Below the pieces are notes generated by a model, which saw nothing but the letters and a program-made list of their open reading frames with translations, was not told the DNA's origin and searched no databases. The translations under genes were made by a program, and so were the position numbers. From Toxonevra muliebris (Eukaryota; Arthropoda; Insecta; Diptera; Pallopteridae), in NCBI GenBank assembly GCA_963691655.1, contig CAVNUY010000013.1:219364-283363 (forward strand): 64,000 nucleotides of DNA, read 5' to 3'. This document shows, in pieces, positions 33,972 to 46,172 of this stretch (positions are counted from its first letter, which is position 1; every line of letters starts with the position of its first letter).

Positions 33972-34478
33972 AACCCTATTTATAATGGAGCGAGAACGCG
34001 AGATGTTCGAAAACGTCACATCGACAAATTTCCAAATTTTAATGTAATTCACTGGTGAGTTCTCGTCTCGCCAGTGAATTTCGAAAATTTGAAAAAGCAC
34101 GCGAGCGAGACGTGATGTTGATACATGTAGAACTGCCAGATGTACTATATACTGTTGAAATAAAATATAAAGTATATTAGTAGAAAACTGTGGAAAACCG
34201 AATAATCCTTAGCGCAGCAATTACTGAACCAGTAAATAATCTTGTTTATTAAATTTTCCTGAAAATAACTTGATTTTAAAATATCTACACAATTTTTGAC
34301 AATGAATGATGGTAACTCTTAATAAAGTAAACACACTTTAAATTAAACAGCTGTTTCATATTAATCGCGCCTAGCTTAATTGTAAATTGAACAACGAGAA
34401 TAGCGACGAGTGCTCTCGTTTCCGAAATCGACTTCGAAACACGATTAGCGTCCTCGCTCCATTGTAAATGAGACTTTA
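33972..34478. mobile_element. Candidate MITE, about 0.5 kb, TIR with ATGGAGCGAG core
   Basis: atttataatggagcgag at the left and its near-inverse ctcgctccattgtaaat at the right (about 34453-34469) form a terminal inverted repeat. Internal gagcgaga/tctcgtt motifs recur. A clean target duplication is not visible, so class and exact ends are uncertain. Confidence 0.5.
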
Positions 34479-34612
34479 CGCTAGTGAAAAAATCAGTATT
34501 GCCTTTCTTTTTTGAGAATAAATATACATGACTGAATTTTCAGCATTTACAAAAAGGCACAAAAAGCTATTACATTATTAAGTTAAGATTCAAACAAATT
34601 CGATATTTCTTA

Positions 34613-35177
34613 GGGCCAATTTCACAGTATACATTTAAATTTAATTTAAGTTAATTGTAAATTAAAAATTTAACTTTTAGCGGTTTTCACAGTGTCTGCA
34701 TTTAGATATTAAATATTAGTGGCAACACTGCGGTCTTCGCCATGAAGTTGGTTGTTGTTAAACCTTTGCGAATACAGTAATATCTTAATTTATGTTTCTC
34801 TACTGATATTGTCTTGTTTTACATCTTCAAAAAAATTGCACTATATTTTTATTTCTGCTCAATTATACTTACTCAATTTATACTATAAATAATTGTTTTC
34901 TCCGATATATGTCACTTTCGAAGTTTTTCATCCTTAATTAAGATTGAATGTTTTGCCGTCAAATACTTGTGTATCGAATCACAAATCACAAAAAGAAATA
35001 GATTGTTGGTATAAAACAATTTACTTTTATTCTATACAGGGTTGCATGTACTTCATTTAAATGCCCATAATTGGCTATTTAAATTGCAATTAAATTTAAA
35101 TTAACTTCGAACTATGAAAATAAATTTCAGAAATTAAGTATCAATTGCAATTTAAATGACCACTGTGAAATTGGGCC
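34613..35177. mobile_element. PIF/Harbinger-type MITE (565 bp, TTA duplication)
   Basis: The ends are GGGCCAATTTCACAGT and, inverted, GGCCCAATTTCACAGT. TTA flanks both sides (34610-34612 and 35178-35180). Sixteen-bp G/C-starting TIRs with a 3-bp TWA duplication are the Harbinger pattern. No coding sequence. Confidence 0.8.
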
Positions 35178-35894
35178 TTAAAGTAAAGCTTTATACATAA
35201 AAAATTTAAAAGTTGATTTTAAAATTATTAGATATTTTAATCAAACCGAAATATTTTCTTTTACAGAAATGAAAGATACACAAGCCAGAAGTTCAAAAAG
35301 GCTAAAGTGGGCACACAATTTTTTCACAAAAATTTTTTTTTTCAGATTTTTGTCCTTTTGTTTTATTTCTGTTTTCAACACAAGATGGCTACTGTGCTGA
35401 TTTGCCGGGTACAAATCAGAAAAGCTGATTTCGAAGTGATTATTCAAAAATCAGTAATCAGTGTTTGCGTCTTAGAAACGGCATGATGCATTAGTTGTAA
35501 AATTTTTGAAAATCGTGAAATTCTAGTTTGTGAATTTCGAACTTGTGTCGAGTATGTTAACTGTCAAAGTTTTGAGAAATCATGCTGACCTTAAAAATCA
35601 GCAAAATAATATGGTTACAAAAATGGGGCCCGCTTTGCTAATCAGAAGCACTCAGCGTTGCTTCGTCTTTACAAAAAAAATTGCTACTCCTTTTTGCAAA
35701 ATTAAAACTCCGAATACTTTTGGAAAGTCTCTGTATTTACATTGAAAATATTAACTAGATATTTATAGATATAGATCACTATATAAGTAGTCGCAATCTC
35801 ATGAACAAGCTTTTATATATATAAAAAAAATATATGTATATATATATATGTGGTAGTTTATAATAGAAAAAATGAGGCATGGACATTAGGTCAT
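35178..35894. other. Stretch between MITE and BEL element, nothing recognised
   Basis: It contains only short AT-driven frames and a TATA microsatellite (about 35815-35850). No supported gene. Confidence 0.4.
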
Positions 35895-36176
35895 TGTATG
35901 AGGGCGAATGCAAGCCGCTCAGTACACGCAGGAAACAAAAAAAGCAAACAAAACACGTCAAATTAATACAATATTTATTCATATGCGCGCTTGCGCAAAA
36001 ACAAAAAAAAACGAACAATTCAATTTCGAATAGAATAATAATAATAAAAGAAGCGTAACAAAACAATATGTCAAAAAAATGGAAAGGTTGGAAAAAATAG
36101 TACTAAGTATAAATTTCCAGGGTAGGTATATTTAGTCTTAACAGTGTTTCACGCCTAATCGCTATAATCTCATACA
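35895..36176 (-). repeat. BEL element 3' LTR
   Basis: 282 bp, matching 41388-41669 apart from about two substitutions. An AATAAA signal lies on the minus strand near 35970. The pol stop codon (36170-36172) lies just inside this LTR. Confidence 0.95.
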
Positions 36177-36799
36177 TCCTGCCCGGCTGAACCCTCGCGG
36201 TTCAGGATTTGTTCGTGTGCTTCTACTAGTCGACATATCTTTTGCACAGGACGTTGGCATTGATGTTTAATAGGTTTACCAGCAGGTGTCTTCTGGTCGC
36301 TGTTGCACTCCACAGTTATAACTCGAACCAGGCCATCGCTGCCCGGGTGAACGTTGATGATGCGCCCGATGCGCCAGCGTGCTGGTGGTAAATTGTCATG
36401 TTGTATTGCAACAACATCATCAATCTGCAAATTCGGTTCAGGTCGTGCCTGCAGCAACGTCAGATACTCATGCTTCCAACGCTTCCAGAAGTGCTGATAC
36501 ATTTTCTGTAATCGCTGCCAGTATTTCAGTCGGTTTTCAGGTATGTCTGGCACAGAAGACTCAGGACGAGCGGTAATTGGGCGACCAATCAGGAACTCGC
36601 CAGGTGTCAAAGCCGAGCCTCCACTTGGCTCGTCATGCAATGCAATGAGTGGCCTCGAATTCAGGCATGCTTCTATTCGTATGAGAAGTGTATTAAGTTG
36701 ATGATAATGCATGGGTTGACCACCAACAACACGCAGCAAATGTTTTTTATCAGATCGAACGGCTGCTTCCCACAGCCCGCCATGATGCGGCGCTGTCAC
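36170..36799 (-). pseudogene. BEL Pol C-terminus: end of integrase and DUF5641 domain
   Basis: The frame contains APHHGGLWEAAVRSDKKHLL, the conserved segment after the integrase catalytic Glu region. It continues with GEFLIGRPITARPE, RLKYWQRLQKMYQHFWKRW and the DUF5641 C-terminal domain (WRIGRIINVHPGSDGLVRVI). The frame is open for 209 codons to TGA at 36170-36172. Because of a deletion upstream it is out of frame with the rest of the integrase. Confidence 0.9.
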
Positions 36800-38000
36800 T
36801 ATATAGATTCGTGCAGTAGCCTCGTCTACTCACAAATCGGTCAAAAACGTCCAAGAATGCGTGAGATGAAAGGTCTTCGGCTAGTTCTATATGTACAGCC
36901 TTTGTGCACATGCATATAAAAATTACCCCATATGTCTTCGTAGTTGTAGTTGAGCGCTTACTGCCGAGCCGTACGCTGAATGGGCCGCAGTAATCAAGGC
37001 CAGTATTGGTGAACGGGGGCGCTTCAATCACACGTGACCGTGGCAATGCAGCCATCTGCTGCTGTTGCATGGTACGTTGTTGAAGTTTACACGTGACACA
37101 TCGGTGGATATGGGTCTTTACGAGTGCTCTACCATGGATCACCCAAAATCGTTGTCGTAAGTACTGCAGCATTTGTTGAATGCCACCATGTAGTGTGACC
37201 TTGTGCGCATTGTTGACAAGTAGCTTTGCCAGCGTACTGTCCTTCGCTAGGGTAATCGGATGACGTTGGTCATACCCCAACTGTGCATTTACCAATCGGC
37301 CGCCAATTCGCAGAACTCCCTTGTCGTCCAGGAACGTGTTCAGTGGTAACAGTTTACTATTCGCGTCAGAACTGCAATGAGACTTAAGTGCGTTAATCTC
37401 GGTTGCAAAATAATTACCTTGGGTTTCATGAATGTGCCAAAGTAGCGCCTCTTCTGTTTCTTGTGCTAAGATGAAATTCGTCCGCCAGAATCTTCTTGCT
37501 CTTGGACAAAACCGTTTCACGAGTGCTGTAGTGTGCAACATACGTTGTAAAGTGCTGAATCGTTCTATTAATGAGACTTTCACATTATCGTCAGTCCTTG
37601 TCATGAGCCGTGATGTCGAATTCACGCTGGTAAGTACGCGTAGAGGTTTCAATTCTGTCGCAAGAGCGTCTGTTTCGAAATGTGTCAAAATGGGTGGTTC
37701 CGTTTCACCTTCCATCTTCGAGCGGATACAAGGCGGTCCTGTCCACCACATAGCATGTTTCGTCAGAGCTGCTGGCGTGATTCCACGGCTGGCGCAGTCG
37801 GCGGGATTCATTTCGGAGCGATTATGTCGCCATGAGTTGATGTTTGAATGAGTTTGTATATAGCTCACTCGATTGGAAACGAACAGCTTTAGTGTCGATG
37901 GGATGCTCCGCAACCAGCATAGAACTATGCTCGAATCGCTCCATAGTGTGTAATCAGCTTCCGTCAGTTGTAGTGATTGACGTACATTGTTGAGAGTCAC
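36800..38000 (-). pseudogene. BEL Pol: RNase H end and integrase with core deletion
   Basis: From the right: RNase H-like SDSSIVLCWLRSIP and NPADCASRGITP, linker, then the zinc domain LHGGIQQMLQYLRQRFWVIH with CVTCKLQQR. The integrase core follows with Asp in GLDYCGPFSVRLG and Asp in NLYSDSA. Right after YSDS the sequence jumps to the segment corresponding to SAPHHGG in another frame. The GTNF-to-Glu part (about 60 residues) is therefore deleted and the third catalytic residue is lost. The element could not integrate with its own enzyme. Confidence 0.9.
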
Positions 38001-39582
38001 TGCGAGCAGATGTGAGCTCTAATCTTGGAATAGTGATTTCCTTGATAGGTGCAATCTTTGTCCTAGCGGTCACCAATGCAGATTGGACATGACCGTCGTT
38101 ATTGTAACTGCATACATACACAACCGCAGCATAGGCCTTGCGACTTGCGTCGCAGAACCCATGCAGCGCCGTATGTCCAGCTCGATCCATACCCAGCCAG
38201 CGTGGTATATGTATTGATGAGATTTGAGATAGCCTGGCGCTAAAGTTCAACCACTGGGTTCGCAGATCCGGAGGAAGCGGTGTATGCCAATCTAGGCCCG
38301 CTTGCCAAAGTGTTTGAATAAAAATCTTCGCGGTAACAACAACAGGTGCAAGCATACCAGTTGGATCATAAAGTCTAGCAACGTCGCTGAGGACAGTGCG
38401 TTTTGTTGGAGTTGGATTTACGGGTTGTTCCTTGATTTTGTAGAAGAACACGTCACTGATTGGGTTCCAATGCAAGCCAAGTACCGTCGTATCTGAATCG
38501 CTTAGATTCACTTCTGATGCTGAAGACATTGAACCAGTAATCGCTGTGAGTGTTGCCATGTGGTTTGAATTCCATTTCCGTAAGTGGAATTTACCTTCAC
38601 GTAGTATCGCATCGATATCGGTTGCCAACTGCACCGCTGCATCCGGCGAGTCAGCACAAGCACGAAAATCATCTACATAGAAATTGCCAAGTATGCTCTG
38701 ACGTGCATCCGCTGCCCGGGTGTTGTCGGAGATGACCTGGTAGTTGTCGATTGCGCACTGCCTCAATGCGCGTATTGCATTAAAAGGGCCACACGCCATA
38801 CCGTATGTGACCGTCTTCAGCTGGTATGTACAAAGAGGTTGGGTGGGTGAATCACGCCAAAGAATTTGCTGCCAGCGTCGATGACGCGGGTCTATCTCCA
38901 CCTGTCGAAACATTTTTTCTACATCTGCTGTAATGGCGACCCGATATCGCCGAAATCGAAGTATGATGCTGATAAGCGTATCCTGCAGTGTCGGTCCGGA
39001 TAGTTGAGTATCATTGAGAGACACCCCGTTACTTGTTTTCGCAGAAGCATTAAAAACTACCCTGAACTTGGGAGTTACAGCATGGTGCGGAATATAGTAG
39101 ACTTGTGAAGGGTTAGCGCGTTGCTCCTTCACCTCTTCCATATGACTCAATACGATATATTCGCGCATAAATTCAATATACTTGTCTCGTAGCTCAAAAT
39201 CATTAGACAGTCTGCGCTCTAATTGGTGGAACTGTCGCAATGCTAAGTGATGTGAATTTCCAAGTGCCGGTGCATCAGGGCGAAATGGAATCTGCACGCT
39301 ATAACGGCCGTCAGGGTTCCGTCTAACGGTGGTAACAAATATGTGTTCGCAAATGTCTGGAGGAGCATATACGGGGGAAGATGGCTCCTCAATCTCCCAG
39401 AATTTCCGAAGCAATACGTCAAGCCGCAACTCATCACTGTATTTGGTTGTAATGAGTGCGCGCCGGTTATTATCGAGTGTGGCATCAGCCAACGCAGGAC
39501 CAAACACAACCCATCGAAGATGGCTGCGAATGGCACATGGTTCATTCGACTTACCCGTGATGACCCCATCCTGCACAATCAT
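37990..39582 (-). pseudogene. BEL Pol: reverse transcriptase and Peptidase_A17 region
   Basis: The longest frame of the element (about 530 codons). Features in order: RSHLRWVVFGPAL, a linker, RT fingers KFRVVFNASAKTSNGVSLND, TADVEKMFRQVEID, TYGMACGPFNAIRAL, and the catalytic box ILGNFYVDDFRACAD with both Asp intact. Then GLHWNPISDVFFY, LSDVARLYDPTGMLAPVVV and IHIPRWLGMD, which are the A17-associated region of BEL/Pao polyproteins, and FCDASRKAYAAVVYV at the RNase H start. A frameshift just after IPRLELTSA (about 38015) separates it from the next block, and an in-frame TGA lies immediately upstream at about 39590. Confidence 0.92.
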
Positions 39583-39589
39583 ACCTCAA

Positions 39590-40441
39590 ATATCAGCTCC
39601 TACCAGCATGTCTATGTGACCTGGGATATGGAATGTTGCATCAGCGAGTTGCAGATTTCGAAGATGGCTCCAGCATTTTGCATCAATTGCCTCCACCGGT
39701 GTTGTTGGCGTAATCATGCGAATAATGTGTGCATCGAATCGTATCTCAAAGCTGCTGTCAGCAGCGTGAGCGCAGCGTTATAGTTGTCTGACCATTCGTG
39801 TAAGTAGGTTTTGAAGCTCCAATGCCTTCAATGGTCAATTGGCAATGCTCCTTCCGTAAATCAAGTGTGTTGAAGAAGGATTCAGTGATGAAGCTCGCCT
39901 GAGATCCTGGATCACAAAGTAACCGACAATGATGGGGGTCTCCACGGCCGTCGACGATGAAAGCTTTTGCGGTGGCAAGCAGCACAATGTTATTGCCGTG
40001 GAGAATGAATGACTGCACCTTGTCGGTGAGTCATTGTGGCTTTGGATAAACTTGTGGTGGTGCACCAGCAGCCGATAGCAGTGGTGCCAATGAACACGAT
40101 GGTTCAATTTTGGACGTCGAAGTGGGCATGGTGCCACCCTTGCATAGCAACGTATTGTGCTTTTGCGAACAGACGTCTGATTGGCATTCCCGTGAACTGT
40201 GCCCAGAACCCAGACAGTTGAAACATAACGACAGATTCTTTACCACGCTCCAACGATCAGTGACGGGTAAGTTAGCAAATAGATGGCACTTCATGATGCG
40301 ATGTGCTTGGGAGCAATGTGGGCAAATCGTCGTTGTAGTGGTGTTTGATGATGATACTGGCTTTAGCGGTATACTCGTTGCACCCACACTCACTTTCACA
40401 GCGCGTTCGAACTGATATCGAATTACTGCCGCTAGACACAA
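39590..40441 (-). pseudogene. BEL zinc knuckle and aspartic protease
   Basis: Starting near 40420, the frame has two zinc-binding clusters, CPHCSQAHRIMKCHLF and CFNCLGSGHSSREC, as in BEL gag-protease junctions. It meets an in-frame TGA near 40028, then reads the protease SFILHGNNIVLLATAKAFIV, LLCDPGSQASFITESFF (active site normally DSGSQ) and CQLTIEGIGAS. The D-P change, the TGA at about 40028 and a second near 39590 disable it. The 39600-39760 part continues in another frame to the RT. Confidence 0.85.
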
Positions 40442-41273
40442 CCGGCATATTCATAGCGCGACGCTCTAAAAAGTTAAGTAGGTCATCCAGCCGACGAATC
40501 TCGTTCGTCTTCAGGCTCATGCCCCAATTGGTTCGTGCAGCAACAGGCAATTTCGGTAAAAGCATTGGCACAGCTAAGCCATCCCACTGATCAACAGGTA
40601 GCTTCATTACAGCCAGTGCACGCATGGAGTTACGTACACAGTCAATCATATCACGCAATGATTTCTGGGTGTCAGGTGGATCATTTGGCAGACCCATTAG
40701 ACGATTTACATGAGTTTCAGCCAATAGACGTGGATCGTCGTAGCGTCGTTTTAGTTCTGACCAAACTTCTTCCTATCCGCCGGTGTACAATCCGCTGACC
40801 ATGGGGACCTTGTCAGCTTGCACGTATTGGCGTAGCTTGCCAAGTTTATATGTAGACCCCAGATCTGTACGTGTATGGACCAATGTCTCAAACATGTCCT
40901 TAAACACAAGCCAGTTTTCTGGCTGGCCATCAAAAATTGGATCCAAGGGCATGTCCCCTAGGTGGCTACGAACAGATGCGAAGACACAATCAGTGGTAAA
41001 ACTAGAGAGTAAGCGACGCAATTTAACACAAATTTTATGATACATCTCTTCAACCTGCGCCAAAAGTTCGTCGTGAACCGAAAGCTCTTGCTCCTCAACC
41101 GCTGCAGTATTGAGAGCAAGATGGTTATTCATGAATCGATCATAATGTTGTCCCACCGTCTCCAACTGCATCTCAATTTCCACCTTATCAGGCGCATAAT
41201 CTTCGTGAAAAACTTGATTGAAAATTCTAAGAATCGATGTTCGCGCTGACGCTCGTAAGTTCAACGCCGCCAT
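40420..41273 (-). pseudogene. BEL Gag (DUF1759-type)
   Basis: ATG at 41273 opens MAALNLRASARTSILRIFNQ. The DUF1759 signature follows: LPLDPIFDGQPENWLVFKDM-like sequence with MPLDPIFDGQPENWLVF, TYKLGKLRQYV, then an in-frame TAG at about 40760. Beyond the TAG the same frame continues (EEVWSELKRRYDDP, then AETHVNRLMGLPND, TNEIRRLDDLLNFLERRAMN) to a frameshift near 40420. Gag forms the particle that packages element RNA. One internal stop and one shift are present. Confidence 0.9.
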
Positions 41274-41387
41274 TTTCTAATAAATTGTAACGTCAGGAAT
41301 GTATTGAATATAAGCGTCCACTCGACGCAGAGCGCTTCGCAAAAAACTAAAATGTGACAATTGCTTCCTCACAGGAGGCACCAAAAA

Positions 41388-41669
41388 TGTATGAGGGCGA
41401 ATGCAAGCCGCTCAGTACACGCAGGAAACAAAAAAAGCAAACAAAACACGTCAAATTTATACAATATTTATTCATATGCGCGCTTGCGCAAAAACAAGAA
41501 AAAACGAACAATTCAATTTCGAATAGAATAATAATAATAAAAGAAGCGTAACAAAACAATATGTCAAAAAAATGGAAAGGTTGGAAAAAATAGTACTAAG
41601 TATAAATTTCCAGGGTAGGTATATTTAGTCTTAACAGTGTTTCACGCCTAATCGCTATAATCTCATACA
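41388..41669 (-). repeat. BEL element 5' LTR and adjoining primer site
   Basis: 282 bp, near-identical to 35895-36176. Minus-strand transcription would start here. The sequence just inside the LTR on the minus strand (41387 downward) reads TTTTTGGTGCCTCCTG; the TGG within it could begin a tRNA primer-binding site, but I cannot name the tRNA. Confidence 0.9.
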
Positions 41670-41674
41670 GTCAT

Positions 41675-43910
41675 CAAATAACAAAATAATATAAAAAAAA
41701 AAAACATTTTGTAAATTTTTTAAGAGCCCCAAAAGAGAAGTTTTTTGGTGTGCTGAAACTCTCTCTAGGTGAGCTCTCAAAATAAGTGGTAAGGTTTTAA
41801 ATTTTTTTTTGTGAACCGACTTAATGAACATGCTTAATACATATGAATGAAGAATATACATATGTATATAGAGCATTTCGATGTAGCGACGTCGGTCCGT
41901 TCGTCCGGCGGGTGCCCTATATTTTGGCCGGATTCTAACTTGAATTGGAATTTTGAAGAGAGACGGAATTTTTTCAACTCTGCCTGCCTACACACAAAAT
42001 GTTATATTACAGAAATACAAAAAGTTGTTTTAATTGATCAGAATATCAGTAAGGCTTACCTACCTATTTAATATCACAACAGCAAATAAATGGCCTATAC
42101 AACAAACATTTAATTTAGAATGTTTCGGGGATGACAAGCGTTTTTTCAACCACTTTAACGATTTGAATATACGAAAACTAAAAAAAAAGTAATGGGGGAA
42201 AAAACCGTGTGTCTTCTTTGACAATTCAATAGCAAGTGGTTTATTCATTAAAGTACAATATCTAAATTTACAGTAAATTGACTCGAGTATCGAAAATATA
42301 TAAAAATGGGAGGAGTTAACAATGTATCAAACTCGAATGAGAGTATTTATTATTAGTGTTAGATAATCAGTTGAGAGAGAGCTAGTTCTCCGAACATAGA
42401 AAATAATTACAAAACGAGTAGATTTGTAAAATCTTTCTCTAAGATAGAGCGTTAAAAGACAATTAAAAAAACTGTCGAAAATCATAGCATTCTTTATAAA
42501 AATGCTTATTTTCCAATAGCTTTCTTACGTTGAATTCTAATGTATTTTTAATGTGGATTTGGAATTGGTGTGCAAACTAAGTCAATTGTATTTATATAAC
42601 TTTCATTACTTCACATATATTTGGTGTATTTAAAACTAAAATAATATACAATTAACAGGATTCTTATCCGTGTCATATTTCTATCACTGAATATATAACA
42701 ACTCTTCACCACTCGTCAATTTGTCAAAAGCTGGCTGCGTCTGCCTCAGGTACAACCGAAGCCGCAGCAAACTTGTTTGTCCTTCGACGTTATACCACTC
42801 GAACAGCATATTCACAATTTATTCACTTTCTCTTTTTAATTTTTTAATTAATTTTTAAGTAATGTAATTAAAATATTTTTTCAACTAACAATTTTCTCAC
42901 TTCACAAATTTTGACAATCCCTTTTTCTTTTTTCACACTAGGGGTGAGCGATATGGCATTGAGTTTCATAATTTGAAAAATATGTGGAATTCAGAATTTT
43001 CTATTTAATTATTGACAAAATTTGGTAACAAAGAGTGCAGTCAGAGAAACTTGTTGTTTGCGACTTTTAAAATGTGAGAGAATAATTTTGTTTTGATAAA
43101 TAATGAAGCTGCCATCACTAATAATGATAGTATGTATTACTTACCGAGTAAAATCAATTTCAAAAGTTTGTGTTGTCAAGGTTTTGTGGTTGATGGATAT
43201 GTATACAAATAAAGGATCAATCAATTGGAGCAAATAAAGCGGATCTAAGGTCTAAGATTATTACGAAGCCATTTTCATTCAAAATCTGATGAATATGTAA
43301 AATCGTATCATTTCCGATATGCGCTAAATTAGGTTTAATATTAGCACAATATACTTATGCACTGATATTAGCAACAAAATTTTTGGATTGAACGTTGAAA
43401 ATAGTAATAATTGGAATGTAGTTATAATTACAAAGTTAATTATAAAGAATGAATATTTATATAATATATTAATTAGTACATTAAGATGATATAAGCGTTG
43501 TATATGTTTAATATTTAATGTTAACAATGAAAATTTATAATTTAAAATGAAAATAAAATTTTGAAGGATTGCATCTCCATTTTAGGGTGGCCATTTTGTA
43601 TTTTGTTTATATTTTAGTTTTTTTAATGTTCTAGGTCGACGTCAGTTTACGTAATTTATGAAAAACAATTTTTGCTGTTAAGTATTAATATACCAATGTA
43701 GTTGTCCATTAAAACTACAAGCAACTACCCAAGTTTAAATTCTTTCCACTATGATTTTTCAAAAAAATTTTAAACTTTGGTTCATAATGTTGAATTTGGA
43801 ACTACCCCCCGAAATCAGAATAGAATGGTCTCCTTATTGAATTGTATGTATTGAAATAACTCGTTATTTTTATCGAGTTTTTTTATTGTTGAGAAATTTA
43901 AATTTATAAA
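41675..43910. other. Unassigned AT-rich stretch, 2.2 kb
   Basis: I see no supported gene. Open frames are short. A GC-richer patch at 41885-41940 and another at 42725-42800 lack recognisable coding similarity. Confidence 0.4.
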
Positions 43911-44384
43911 TCTATACTATTAATAATTTAGTAAAGTTTGGATGTATTATTGGGGTAATCTCATGAACTACTGACCCGATTTTAAAATTTTTTGCAGTAT
44001 TGTGATCGTGGGGTTCCCCGTTTGAACATAGGCTATATTTTATTTCAATAAAACAATTGGGTGTGGCACCTCCCATACAAAATAAATGCTTGAAGTGGTA
44101 TAACTTAGGAAGTATAAAAGATACATTAAAATGATGTATGAAAGGATTGTAGACCTCATTGTTTGCCACATAAAAGTCAGCGGCGGCTTATTTCTAATTA
44201 ATACTTTGTTTGCAAAATGCATTATTATAGTAAACATTTCATTTCTCTTGCATTTGTTTTTGCACAAACACAAAAAAGAACAGAATGCGTGAGACTTTGA
44301 GAGCTTTGTGTTTTATTTTTTTTCTCATTTGCATGAATGTAACTACATATTAATATAATTTGATCACTTTATTTCATGTTCATG

Positions 44385-44465
44385 TGTGGATCAGTTGGTA
44401 AGAGGGGAAGTTAAAGATATGAATGTAGGAAGGAGTTTTGCGAGGCATGGGTTCGAATCCAACCA
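44385..44465 (+). other. tRNA-like sequence (SINE head or tRNA pseudogene)
   Basis: A-box-like gatcagttggtaagagg and a perfect B box ggttcgaatcc are spaced as in a tRNA. The acceptor arms do not pair, so it is not a functional tRNA. It is followed by an A/T-rich tail. Similar in kind to the tRNA-like parts at 51361 and 53320 but not an obvious copy of them. Confidence 0.5.
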
Positions 44466-46172
44466 AATAAATTTTTTTTTTTATACAAATTATTTTTTTT
44501 TTATCGACAAAAAGTAAATACAAAACTAAATATACAACATGCAAATACACAAAGGGTATAAATAACATAAAAACATTTCATGTTCAAACGATTTTTAAAC
44601 AAAATAAAAATTATTCGAATTTGAATATGCATTCAAAAATATTTACACAAAAAGTTTCATTATTTTTGCTGTGGAGATGTCATATCCCATCGAATTTTTA
44701 CAAGAGCACGCGGAACTGGTAACACTCAGGTTACATATGTATAGCTAAATTTTCTTGAGAGGATTGTTATGCAAAGGTTCTACAAACGAAAATTATAAGA
44801 GTTTGACCGATACAGAAATTATTTCAGTAAATATAGGCTCTGGGGATTGTCATACCCTATCGCACTGATGTCGGTATAACGTTAATAAATGCAATGCTAA
44901 AAACCAAAACAAAAAATGAATGTGTCGGCCATAAACTGTTGTTAAAATGGAAATCAGGCATAAAATGCAATATTATATTTTCATGATTCAGACGCATTAC
45001 ATGTATACAAAAATATTCTGTTTATTAATTTTTTCATTGTAAATTCGTTTATATTAATATTTATGAATTATGTATAGCCAAATAAATTAAGAAAAAAAAT
45101 AAATTCTGGGATTTTTGGAGTTCATGCGTGTGTGATAACATCCACTATAAATTTTTGTATCTTCTTAAGATTTCAAGAAGGAGATTGGGCAAAACAGGTT
45201 CTTAAAAAGAAAAACATTTAGCATGTCTACAGTATTATTATTATTAGTATTAGAGGAGCCCAACCAGGCAGGCACTGCGACCTAAAAGATCTTTTGTGCC
45301 AGTAAATGTATTCAAAATTTTCATCCTTTTTTTTATTAACTACAATTTAAGTCCATATGAAATGCAAAGTTTTAAATGCGTATAGTTTAGTTAAAATACA
45401 ATTTGTGTTTAACTATGAAAAAAGGTTGCCTTATTATGTGGGTGTTTTAATTTAAAAAAAAAATTGTGTGTTAAAAAATTGTAAAAAAAAGTTTTCCCTT
45501 GGCTAACATTTAATTAAAACATCAAACTTGCACATTAGCCATCTCGGACATTGCGCTGTTTAAAAATTTGACGTCAAATGCATGTTTTATACATATCCAA
45601 GCATAAAATGAAATTCCAGTGACAATAAAACTTCATTTTAATGTGAAAATCTTACGAACTCCATTCTATTTGTAAATGCTAACGAGATGAATATCAAATA
45701 AACAATCAGTAGAATAGTTTGAATGACATTTGTACATTTGTCAATCAAACCGGTTTCGTTTTTTCTTTATGTGTATATATGCATATATGAATTTTCGTAT
45801 ATAAATGTTTGTAGTTTTTCAATGTTTATTTACATCTGGCAATGCTGTTTGGCTGCTGGGAAATGAAAACAGCTGATTACCTTATTTTGTTTCGTGAATA
45901 ATTAATGTGTTGCTGAATTTAATTGAAAAAATTTATAAATAGTATTCCGATTTATAAGTAACATTGCGATTTTATTGGGTCATAAAAGAAACCTTAAATA
46001 GGAAGGTATTTGCGTTGTAAGTAGGCTCATACCAAATCATAGTGTTTTTGTAAACAAATGTTGAAATAATTTATTTGTTTATTTCGTTGTTGTAGTTGAG
46101 ATTATACTCTCAAGTATATGTATGCATATTTGTCAATCGTACACCCAACGAATTAATTTCCTATAACGAAAA

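Larger units (their letters stand above)
35895..41669 (-). mobile_element. BEL/Pao LTR retrotransposon, complete ends, 5-bp TSD
   Basis: Two 282-bp LTRs (35895-36176 and 41388-41669) begin TGTATGAG and end CTCATACA. GTCAT flanks the element on both sides (35890-35894 and 41670-41674). On the minus strand the order is gag, zinc knuckle, protease, RT/RNase H, integrase, which is the BEL/Pao order. The LTRs differ at only about two positions by eye, so the insertion is recent. No env-like gene is present. Confidence 0.95.

Noticed and set aside
36635..40933. Plus-strand open frames across the BEL element
   Set aside because: They are antisense shadows of the minus-strand gag and pol genes, whose motifs are unambiguous.
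42948..43125. cactaggggtgagcgatatggc paired with gccatcactaa as an element
   Set aside because: The inverted match is short and gapped, and flanking octamers differ, so no element is supported.
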